This document shows, in pieces, positions 9,818 through 16,545 of a stretch of DNA of 16,545 nt. How positions within the stretch are numbered: the first letter of the stretch is position 1; the number at the start of each line of letters is the position of its first letter. Where the stretch lies: assembly GCF_000611645.1 (NCBI RefSeq), contig NW_014013146.1, positions 10,151-26,695 on the forward strand, in the 5' to 3' direction. The notes beneath the pieces were generated by a model that saw only the letters and a list, made by a program, of their open reading frames with translations, was not told the origin of the DNA and searched no databases. The position numbers were made by a program, and so were the translations under genes. Origin of the DNA: Monoraphidium neglectum. Its lineage: Eukaryota; Chlorophyta; Chlorophyceae; Sphaeropleales; Selenastraceae.

Positions 9818-10283
9818 CTGCCAGGAACAGCAGGCTGAGAGCCTCGCAGCGAGCATGGCAGCAGCCCCGCCCATCACACTGTCCGCCGCCATGCCGTGCT
9901 TGTGGCAACACGAGCCAAAGGCCAGGCAGCCCCCAAGGTTGCCAGCCTTCATGCGGTCGCCACAGAATGCAGGAGCTGCAGCCGCAGAGGGCAGCTCGTT
10001 ACCAGCAGCAGCCAACATCATGTGCGCTGGTCCTGTTGAGGCAGTATCAATGGCAGGTGCGCCGCGCCCCGCAGCAGCAGTCCAGCAGGCCGCGGCTCAG
10101 AATGTCCTGTCTTCCATGGACATGGGCGCTGGGGCGGTAATGCTGCCTTGTACGCAAGGCCCTGCGCACGATGCCGTATTGCGCAGGCCCAGCGATCATT
10201 TCAGCCCTGCTGCGCGGTGTATGCGGCAGCCAGTGGCACGCGGCTGCCCAAGGGTGCCCGCGTTTCTGGACCACCATCAGTAG
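4642..10283 (+). CDS. Sfi1-like centrin-binding repeat protein with polyglutamine tracts, six exons
   Basis: Probable relative of Sfi1, the long helical protein that binds centrins in spindle-pole bodies, centrosomes and basal-body fibres. Proposed exons: 4642-6065, 6300-7019, 7195-7512, 7698-7962, 8137-8753 and 8966-10283. They sum to 4662 bases (1553 residues) with every phase matching. Residues 1-373 are low complexity with two polyGln tracts. About 374-1125 hold close to thirty Trp-centred motifs such as GAWRDG, RAWRDA, TAWRAR and EAWRSC. Trp/Phe spacing is exactly 33 residues in many successive pairs, the Sfi1 repeat length. The register is kept across 6065/6300 (EAW..LAF) and 7962/8137 (EAW..QVW), which supports those splices. 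The C-terminal exon is again low complexity with a third polyGln tract and ends FLDHHQ. Introns are 174-234 bases. The 5' end is uncertain: 4642 is the first in-frame ATG, but the frame is open to about 4483 and an upstream exon is possible. Centrin binding is inferred. Confidence 0.8.
4906..4992 (+). repeat. Pure CAG tract, Gln29
   Basis: Twenty-six CAG codons, one CAA, then two CAG, in frame as polyglutamine in the N-terminal part (about residues 89-117) of the Sfi1-like protein. This is the longest pure triplet run in the window. Confidence 0.95.
5173..5262 (+). repeat. CAG tract, Gln8-Lys-Gln21
   Basis: Eight CAG, a single AAG, then twenty-one CAG, in frame (about residues 178-207 of the Sfi1-like protein). 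The AAG is one base away from CAG, so it is probably a point interruption of an older longer run. Confidence 0.95.
6066..6299 (+). other. Intron 1 of the Sfi1-like gene
   Basis: Donor CGCAG|GTGGGC and acceptor CTGGCAG|GCAG. The join restores AG|G (Arg) and puts the Phe of LAFASQ exactly 33 residues after the Trp of EAWAQR. Reading through instead gives a low-quality tail and a stop at 6225. Confidence 0.8.
7020..7194 (+). other. Intron 2 of the Sfi1-like gene
   Basis: Donor GGG|GTGAGG and acceptor ACAACAG|GACG. The join makes GG|G (Gly) followed by TWLMFIHHRR. The Trp after the join is 33 residues before the next repeat Trp, but only 28 after the previous one. Confidence 0.7.
7513..7697 (+). 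other. Intron 3 of the Sfi1-like gene
   Basis: Donor GATG|GTAGGT and acceptor CTCCCCAG|GCTG after a C-rich tract. The join makes TG|G (Trp) followed by LRLMK. Repeat spacing across it is 29 residues rather than 33. Confidence 0.7.
7963..8136 (+). other. Intron 4 of the Sfi1-like gene
   Basis: Donor CTGCAG|GTGGGG and acceptor TGCGCAG|GTGT, phase 0. The join LQALALQ|VW gives exactly 33 residues between successive Trp. The competing acceptor at 8160-8161, after a better pyrimidine tract, would need a phase-1 donor, and I find none in the preceding exon. Confidence 0.65.
8754..8965 (+). other. Intron 5 of the Sfi1-like gene
   Basis: Donor TGGAG|GTGAGG and acceptor CGCTGCCAG|GGCG. The join makes AG|G (Arg) and continues SWR into AFLVIRQQR. 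Without splicing the frame stops at once (TGA at 8755-8757). Confidence 0.75.
9593..9815 (+). repeat. CAG-rich tract: interrupted, then pure CAG21
   Basis: An imperfect Gln/Pro/His segment (about 9593-9752) leads into twenty-one uninterrupted CAG codons at 9753-9815. It is in frame in the last exon of the Sfi1-like gene; the pure part is about residues 1378-1398. Confidence 0.95.
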
Positions 10284-10397
10284 CAGCAGGATTGAACCAC
10301 CTCCACAAACATCACCGCTACCACGCACCAGCAGCGCCAGTGCTGATGGCGTCAATGCAAAGTGCCCAGGGCCATTGCAACAGGGCGCAAAGGTTCA

Positions 10398-10402
10398 TGT
10401 AA
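10398..10402 (+). promoter_or_regulatory. TGTAA polyadenylation signal of the Sfi1-like gene
   Basis: TGTAA lies 114 bases after the TAG at 10281-10283, in a locally A/T-rich stretch. This agrees with the proposed last exon being terminal. Confidence 0.7.
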
Positions 10403-10705
10403 TATTTCACGGCTCTCGAGCAACTACTGTTGGTATTATGACTGATATATGTGTTGAGGGGCTGGCACAGGTGTTGCAATGTGCCGGGATGAGGAAGGAT
10501 CACAGCTGTCAAGCTGGCAGGTTTTGAGCCTGGCACAGGAGGCTCTGGCTGGAGGGGCGTGTCCCAGGCCGCCACGGTGGCTTCTGATTACGAACATGCG
10601 GCCCCATTACCGTACTCTTGTCACATCTTATCTCGATGGCGCCAAGCGTGCCATGCGCCGCACACAACAAAAGAGAAGTTGGTCAAACCGCACGCCCTGC
10701 ACGTG

Positions 10706-10727
10706 CAGATCAACAGCAGATCAACAG
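10706..10727 (+). repeat. Perfect 11-bp tandem duplication
   Basis: The unit CAGATCAACAG occurs twice back to back, about 170 bases upstream of the first LRR gene's ATG. No function is apparent. Confidence 0.9.
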
Positions 10728-10898
10728 TGCCATAGGCTTCACACCTCAAAGCCTCGACACCGCCGGTCATGTCACATATGGTAGAACGTGATCAAAGTTT
10801 CAAAATTGTCAAATCATTCAAAGCTCACAGCGATCCAGCACCAATCGCGCCATTGCGGGCACCCTCCACCCCGCGATCCAGCACCGATCAACGCAGAC

Positions 10899-12642
10899 AT
10901 GGATTTCAAAACCTCTCTACGGCGCCGCAACTTCCCAGGGACGCTGCCAGACGTTGTGCTGGACCGCATCGTGCAGCGGGTGTTCGCCTTCAGCAGCGGC
11001 GCCGGTGCAACCGTGCGCTCACTGCGCCTGGCGGAGAAGGCGCTGCGCGACGCGTGCAACCGCGCAACAACGGCTCTGCGAGTTGATACGCTGCAGTTGG
11101 GCGACCTTGCTGCGGCGATGGCGCGGCTGGCCTCCCTAAGCCAGCTGACAGTGCGCCCCATGCGCTGCGAAGACGACCACAACAGCACCTGCCGGCGGCG
11201 GCGCTCCACACCCTTCATTGTGGCGCTCTCCGCCGCACTGCCGGCGCTGACAGCGCTGGAGTCCCTGCAACTTGTCGGCTTCGGCGCGTCGACGGACGCT
11301 GGCATTGCCGCCCTTGCCGCGCGCCTGCCTGCGCTTTCGCGGCTCACGCGCCTAGACTTTGGGGGACTGCACACATCCGAGGGCAGCGCCGGCTGCGTGG
11401 CCCTCGTGCGCGCGGCCGCTCGCCTCCGGGCGCTGCGGCAGCTGTTCATGCCTGCTTGCAGCCTTGGCCTGCAGGGCAGCATTGCTATGGCGCATGCGCT
11501 TTCGTGTGGTCCGCCGGCTTGGCCGGATCTACAGGTGACGGGCGGGGATCCAGCAGAAAGAGCGTTCATGTGGCGAGGCGCCTCGTGTACCTGCTTCTGC
11601 ATTTAATGTTTGGAACCAATCTCTGTATCCTTCGTGTGTGTGAATGCATAGGAATATCCCATCATGCCTCGCCCACCGTCCGACTTCCTCCCGCCACCAC
11701 AACTGCTCCTCCCCTCTATGGATGATCCAGGTGCTAGAGCTGGCGCTCTGCGAGCCCTCTGTAATCCAAGCCCTAGGCGCCAACCCGCCGCCACAGCTGT
11801 CATCCCTGACTCTTCACAACACCTCCACCCCGAGGGCCGCACGGCCCCAGCTCCTGTCCGCCTTCAACGGCAGCCTCGCGCAGCTGCAGTGCCTCGAGCT
11901 CTCCAACTCCCTTCACCAAGTCAGCCTTGCGCCGCTGGTGCATCTCAGCGGCCTTCAAAGCCTGGCGCTGTGCGAGTTGGACGGCATCGCAGACGCGCAA
12001 GTGGCCGAGCTTGCCATGGCGCCCCTCCCAAACCTGACGTCGCTGCAAGCGTGGAACCTCAACTCAGAGCAACTGGGCGTCATCGCTTGGGCGGCGGGAT
12101 GGTTCGCGCGGCTGCAGCGGCTCTATCTGGCACATACACGACATGGAGACGAGCTGGCCGCGTTGCTCGCTGGCCGCTCTGAGCTGACAGCTTTGCGGAC
12201 CCTGAGCTTGCGCAACGCGCAGCTGTCCGATGCCGCGATTCATGCCCTTGCACACGCGCCCTGGCTTTCCAGCCTGACCCGCCTCGATATTGGAGACCGT
12301 CACCCGCATCTCGGGGACGACGCGGCGCCATGGGTCGAGCTTGCAAGGGCGCCACTCGCGTCGCTGCGCGTTCTCGGGCTCAGCGGTGTGCGGCTCAGGG
12401 CAGGCGCTGCCGTGGCATTAGGCTTTTCATCGTGGCTGACAGGGCTAGAACGCCTGTCCATCTGCCTTGGTGGTGAAGGGCGCGTGCTGGGCGAGTGTTG
12501 GCGGTTCAATGAATTGCAAGGCCAGGGCGTAGTGAACGTGACAAGCACTGACAGGCAGCGAAAGCCGGTGAGCTATGAGGACTGCATCACCTGGACTGAT
12601 ACTGATACTGATGATGATTCCGGCGATGACGCCTGGGCGTGA
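10899..12642 (+). CDS. F-box-like leucine-rich-repeat protein, copy 1, two exons
   Basis: Exons 10899-11534 and 11731-12642 give 515 residues. The intron (11535-11730, CTACAG|GTGACG..GATCCAG|GTGCTA) is phase 0 and falls inside a repeat (DLQ|VLELAL). Residues 16-62 (LPDVVLDRIVQRV..RLAEKALRDA) have the spacing of an F-box-type helical module, but the match is weak. The rest is a leucine-rich repeat solenoid with units such as LPALTALESLQLVGF, LSRLTRLDFGGL, LSGLQSLALCEL and LASLRVLGLSGV. An Arg/His-rich insert lies around residues 88-106. The C-terminus is acidic (TDTDTDDDSGDDAWA). There is no signal peptide or membrane segment, so it is probably intracellular. If the F-box is real it would be a substrate adaptor of an SCF ubiquitin ligase, which is inference. 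The start was chosen by alignment with the second copy; both have LPD at residues 16-18. It is the upstream member of a tandem pair. Confidence 0.85.
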
Positions 12643-12699
12643 TAATCATGCATTTTTGCTTCACTTGATGTGCCTACGTCTGGTTCAGGAATTCATGCC

Positions 12700-12704
12700 T
12701 GTAA
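12700..12704 (+). promoter_or_regulatory. TGTAA polyadenylation signal of LRR copy 1
   Basis: TGTAA lies 57 bases after the TGA at 12640-12642 and is the first such word downstream. Confidence 0.65.
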
Positions 12705-12967
12705 TGGGAAGGACACTCCACCGCAGCCCTGCTTGTGGAAGTCGCAATACGTTCGGACAAGCGTTATCTAACCTGTTATGATCACGCCACGGTGCCATTC
12801 TAAAAACGGGCCCTGCTTGCTGGCACCTTGGGGCTCGTTGCCAACGTGGCTTGCCACAAAGGCGTCCAAAGGTCTATCTCTAGTCATTATGATACATGGC
12901 AAACACATTCAGCCACCCTCTGGCCGCACCAAGACAAGGCCGGGCAAAAGCCTGTTGGACAGGTGCT

Positions 12968-12986
12968 GACCACGTGTGGTCACGTG
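12968..12986. promoter_or_regulatory. Paired CACGTG (G-box-like) words within an inverted repeat
   Basis: CACGTG occurs at 12971-12976 and 12981-12986, ten bases apart. The first lies in the near-perfect inverted repeat GACCAC-GT-GTGGTC (12968-12981). CACGTG is the G-box core bound by bHLH/bZIP factors in green plants. The site is about 290 bases upstream of the copy 2 ATG. Function is inferred from the motif only. Confidence 0.35.
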
Positions 12987-13278
12987 TCGCGCATGGCAGC
13001 AAAATGTGCACTCATCACTTTCTTCTAGCAACACGAGTTGAATAAAATCTGATGAAATCGGCAACGATCGTCATACATCATATGAAGGCCAGCTAGGTAT
13101 TCCGTCCTGCTGGTCAAGATGTCGCAGATCACATCAAAACCACAACCGATACACCAAAATCTCGCTCGCGCATTCCTATGATGTTCAGGTCTGTGATCCC
13201 CTGCCGCCATTCACCGTGCTTGGATACTCATCGTGATAATCTTTTCGAAGCCATCAGCGACTCTGAAATTGAGCAGCA

Positions 13279-15025
13279 ATGAAAAGCGGAGGTATCGTAA
13301 AGAAATGTCAACTCCCAGGCCCGCTGCCAGACGCGGCATTAGACCAAATCGTGCAGCGCGTCTTCGCCTTCAGCAGCGGCGCTGGTGCAACCGTCCGCTC
13401 ACTGCGCCTGGCCGAGAAGGCGTTGCGCGACGCGTGCGACCGCGCAACCAAAGCGCTGCGCAGTGACACGCTGCATCTGGGCGATCTCGCGGCAGCGATG
13501 CCTCGGTTGGCCTCCCTGCGCCAGCTCACGGTGAATTCGAACTGCTTCGACGACCACCTCCACCAGCACAACCACCAGCGGTGCGCGACTTGGTCGATTG
13601 CGGCGCTTGCAGCCGCGCTGCCCGCGCTGACGGCGCTGGAGTCACTGCAGCTTGCCGGCTTTGGCGCCGTGGAGGACTGCGGCGTCGCCGCCCTAGGCGC
13701 GCTGCTGCCGGCGCTGACGAGGCTCACGCGGCTGGACTTCCAAGACATGCACGTCTGTGGCACCAACTGCGCCGCGCTCATACGTGCGGCGGCCCGATTC
13801 CCCGAGCTGCGATGCTTGAGCATGCCAGACTGCTTCCTGGCCGAAGAGGGCAGCGGCGCGCTCGTGCAGGCCTTGTTTTATGGGCCCGGCTGGCCAAAGC
13901 TGCAGGTGACAAGACAGAGGATCATCGCAGAGCGCTTGCCCGGCAACATTGCCCTCTGCAGCACAAAAGCACGCTGTCGCACGACTGTGCGTCTGTGTTT
14001 AGCCACTTGTCCGCAAGCGTTGTGCACTTTGCCCGCACACGAACCCAGATGCAGAATCTTCCGTTACCAATACCAATACAAATTTGGATCCCTGCCACGC
14101 TCAACAGGTGCTGGACCTTGCATACGTCCAGCTCTCTGTGATCGACGCCCTTCATGCGCACGCGCCGGCAATGCTGTCGTCGCTTGTATTACACAATGCC
14201 TGTGTGGAGGAGCACGAGCGCCCGGGCCTCCTCTCGGCGCTCGGCGGCCGCCTGGCGCGCCTGCGGCGCCTGGAGATTTGCGACTGCATCGAAAACGTCA
14301 GCCTTGCGTCGTTCTCGGCACTGAGCGGTCTCCAAGACCTCTCTCTGCGGGACGGCATTGGAATCTCGGACGGACAGGCTCACGAGCTTGCCCTGGCAAC
14401 TCTCCCCAACTTGGTTTCGCTGCAGATCTGGCAACTGAATGAATTGGAATTTGATGTGCTTGCATTTTCGGCCCCGTGGTTCAAGCAGCTGCAACAGCTT
14501 TACCTTGGACACACCTCAACAGGCAATGCCCTGGCTACCAGGCTGGTCGACTGCACCCACCTCACCAAGCTGCGGTCTTTGGGCCTGCGCGAGTCGGACC
14601 TTTCAGATTTTGCCGTGCGTGCCATAGCCCGCGCCCACTGGCTTTCTGGGATAACGCGGCTTGATCTGGGCCACGGCCACCCCGGGCTTGGATACGATGC
14701 GACGTCATGGATTGAGTTTTCAAGCGCACCGCTCGCATCGCTGCGCGCTTTGGGGCTCAGCGGCGTTCGCCTCAGGGCAGGCGCTGCCGTGGCACTAGGC
14801 TTTGCACCGTGGCTGGGCGGGCTGGATCGCCTTACCATCTGCCTTGCAGGTGAAGGGCGCGTTCTGGAATCGTTTCCGCAATTCCAGCAGCTCAAAGCCC
14901 GGGGCGCGGTCAAGCTGACGTGCGCCGACAAGCTGCAGCCCCCAGATTCTCACAACACATTCTCCGACATAGCGTTCGGTGAGCTGGATGATGATGGCGG
15001 CGTCGACGACGCCATGTGGGTGTGA
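13279..15025 (+). CDS. F-box-like leucine-rich-repeat protein, copy 2, two exons
   Basis: Exons 13279-13905 and 14108-15025 give 514 residues. The intron (13906-14107, CTGCAG|GTGACA..CAACAG|GTGCTG) is phase 0 at the same place as in copy 1 (LQ|VLDLAY). The two proteins align over nearly their whole length. The N-terminal F-box-like module (LPDAALDQIVQRV..RLAEKALRDA, residues 16-62) and the repeat LGLSGVRLRAGAAVALGF are almost identical, and so is the segment GEGRVL. The intervening LRRs are more diverged. A His/Asn/Gln-rich insert (FDDHLHQHNHQRC) replaces the Arg-rich one of copy 1. The C-terminus is again acidic with a DDAxW ending (GELDDDGGVDDAMWV). Both frames look intact, so this is a functional paralogue rather than a pseudogene. 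The ligand or substrate of the repeat domain is unknown. The next TGTAA is 477 bases downstream. Confidence 0.85.
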
Positions 15026-15573
15026 GGATCTGCCTGGTGGCGTTTTGAGTTGGCATGAAACATGACACATACAGGAGTAACACCAGAAACATCAGATCCG
15101 CTTGCCCTTGCAAAGCAACCAGGCGCCAAAATTGCGGCCGCGAACATGACCCAGCAACACGCCCCAAGGAGGTTTGCCAGCAGGAATGGGGCTGGGAGTC
15201 CCAAGCGACTCCCTGAGAGTCTGAAATCTTGCAACATTATGCGATGGCAGCCCACCGAGACGGCAGCACATCACCTTTTCCACTTTGTCGGTCGGTCAAC
15301 ACAACCAGCCACACCACCTCTAGCAGACGAGAGCGTTGCAGCCTCACCCAGACACGGTGGTACCCACTGCACAGATCTACAACGTCATTGTCAACCTAGT
15401 CATCTCCGGATTACGCAGATGCACTCGTCAGTATCACCATAGGTGCGATCGCCACGGTACCCTTGTAGATCTGCGTGCTGTACATGATCGGAACCGGCAC
15501 TTGTAACGCGTTCCAATAGTTATTTCCAAGTCTATCACAAAGTCTTGCTGAAGTCCAAGTGTAGTCCGCAATA
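15026..15573. other. 3' region of LRR copy 2 and leader of the FKBP-like gene
   Basis: No gene is supported. The only TGTAA is at 15502-15506, 477 bases after the stop and about 70 bases before the proposed FKBP-like ATG, so the 3' UTR may be long or may use another signal. A perfect 7-bp hairpin lies at 15194-15213. Short open frames on both strands lack any family resemblance. Confidence 0.5.
15502..15506 (+). promoter_or_regulatory. Candidate TGTAA polyadenylation signal of LRR copy 2
   Basis: The first TGTAA after the stop at 15025, but unusually far from it and very close to the next predicted start. Confidence 0.35.
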
Positions 15574-16351
15574 ATGCACCTGACGCGGCACGCCACCAGG
15601 CCGTCGGGATGGCATGTGAAAGCGCGCATGGGGATTACCAATGTGCTCGTGAGCAATGCTCATTGTCGCGCGGTCCAGCTGTGCCGTGGCAGCAGCGAGG
15701 GTGGGCGCAAGGCAGCAGCACCAGCAGCAGCAGCGCGAATTAGAGGGCAGACTCCCTGCGGCACACCAGTCATTCGGCGGCTGTGCCGCTCCACGTCGCC
15801 AGGTGCGTCAACGGCATCTGTCTCATGCCAAGCTTGAGATATTCATGTACGGCAGCGCCCACGACAGAGCTGCGACGGCAGCAGCAATCGTCCACCCTCC
15901 TGCGACACACCCTTCCAGCCCCGATTGTCTAGTCGGCACCTGGGCTGAATGTCCTTGACTCATCATACTTTGAGCGCAGATGCAATCAACACGCCTCTGG
16001 TTGCGGTAGAGGGCGACACAGTGTCAATCCATTTTTCTGCCAAGTCACCCGAGGGGGAGGTGCGGTATCTGCGAACGAGGCCGCGACACAGGCAGTCTCA
16101 AGCACGAGCGGGCGTCGTCGGCGGCCTGCCATCCCCAATGGACAACCTTCCCGGGATGCCCTGGGTCTGAGTGGCGAGATGCGGCTGATGCTGCATTGGC
16201 TGCACCAGCAGTACGACGCAAACAGCCATCTCTGTCCGAGTGTCACATCATGCCACCCCAAAACTAGGTGATTGAGGACACACGCAACAGTGACGAGGCG
16301 CTCACCTTTGAAATCGGCGCCGGAGAGATCATGGGCAACCCCATCTTCAAG
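15574..16351 (+). CDS. FKBP-type peptidyl-prolyl cis-trans isomerase, 5' exons (continues past the right edge)
   Basis: Proline isomerase/chaperone of the FKBP fold, recognised from two exons. Exon 15980-16059 encodes INTPLVAVEGDTVSIHFSAK followed by SPEGE, matching the family's GDxVxVHYxxxxxxGE strand. Exon 16268-16351 encodes VIEDTRNSDE followed by ALTFEIGAGEIMGNPIFK, matching the (F/L)TFxxGxGExxGN segment. The junctions GAG|GTGCGG..ACTAG|GTGATT and AAG|GTGTGG are phase 0. The first exon is less certain: an ATG at 15574 opens a frame to CGCCAG|GTGCGT (15802) whose phase fits the acceptor at 15979. It adds about 76 Arg/Ala/Ser-rich residues that could be a chloroplast or mitochondrial presequence. 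An alternative ATG in that frame is at 15628. The rest of the domain, including most active-site aromatics, is not in the window. From 16352 to 16545 I see only intron. Confidence 0.6.
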
Positions 16352-16545
16352 GTGTGGCGGTCTGCAGTGAGGGGTTGGTCGCCCGAGAAGCACATTCCCA
16401 GCCTGTGCACACCAGTTCCGGGTGTCGATTGTGCCCGCGGGAAGGCGTGGCGGCCGTACCACGTCGTAGTTCAACAAGGGTCCTGCCCTCGCCCCTTGCT
16501 GTTGAACACGTTCACGTGCATGCCATCGGCGCCTGCCCCCTCCCC

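Larger units (their letters stand above)
10284..10898. other. 3' UTR of the Sfi1-like gene and promoter region of the first LRR gene
   Basis: No gene is supported here. The 3' UTR probably ends after TGTAA at 10398-10402. The remaining roughly 480 bases are less GC-rich and hold small direct repeats (10706-10727; 10831-10842 with 10874-10885) near the start of the next gene. Confidence 0.55.
12643..13278. other. Spacer between the tandem LRR genes
   Basis: Holds the 3' UTR of copy 1 (TGTAA at 12700-12704) and about 570 bases of presumed promoter of copy 2. It includes two CACGTG words and a short inverted repeat at 12968-12986. No gene is supported. Confidence 0.6.

Noticed and set aside
9470..10021. 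Minus-strand Cys-rich ORF resembling a metallothionein-like protein
   Set aside because: The polyCys run is the complement of the in-frame CAG21 tract in the last exon of the Sfi1-like gene.
10814..11602. 262-residue minus-strand ORF across LRR copy 1, with a similar one across copy 2 (13308-13823)
   Set aside because: Both are mirror frames of the duplicated exon 1; their mutual resemblance follows from the sense-strand paralogy.
15949..16170. FKBP-like ORF read straight through to the stop at 16168-16170
   Set aside because: The family match breaks exactly at GAG|GTGCGG and resumes at 16268 after a good acceptor in the same phase, so splicing explains it better than truncation.

Overview
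The window looks like nuclear DNA of a GC-rich green alga, most likely a Chlorella-like trebouxiophyte or another chlorophyte. The reasons are these. Several genes are split by short introns (about 175-260 bases) with GT..AG borders. Predicted 3' ends carry the chlorophyte polyadenylation word TGTAA. The coding DNA is strongly GC-biased and rich in CAG/Gln, Ala and Arg. One gene encodes the eukaryote/archaea-type ribosomal protein eS12. I see no bacterial operon structure, no rRNA or tRNA gene, no CRISPR array and no transposon.

Layout, left to right. (1) 1-1829, plus strand: the 3' part of a gene for a Gln/Ala/Pro-rich low-complexity protein with a basic nuclear-localisation-like cluster near its C-terminus. 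(2) 2906-3851, plus strand: a three-exon gene for the small-subunit ribosomal protein eS12 (RPS12), complete and with every splice phase resolved. (3) 4253-4489, minus strand: a short ORF of uncertain status, head to head with the next gene. (4) About 4642-10283, plus strand: a large six-exon gene for a Sfi1-like, probable centrin-binding protein. Its centre is a long array of helical repeats with one Trp/Phe about every 33 residues, flanked by pure polyglutamine tracts. (5) 10899-12642 and 13279-15025, plus strand: two tandem paralogues for F-box-like leucine-rich-repeat proteins of 515 and 514 residues, each with one phase-0 intron at the same place. (6) About 15574 to beyond the right edge: the 5' exons of an FKBP-type peptidyl-prolyl isomerase, possibly with an organelle-targeting leader.

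The genes do not form a pathway. This is an ordinary eukaryotic neighbourhood mixing a housekeeping gene (eS12), a cytoskeletal/basal-body type protein (Sfi1-like), a locally duplicated LRR family and a folding enzyme. The most distinctive points are the 33-residue register of the Sfi1-like repeats, which continues unbroken across two splice junctions and so supports that gene model; the three long CAG tracts inside the same gene; and the LRR pair, which keeps near-identical nucleotide blocks inside otherwise diverged exons. No clearly new biological system is visible.
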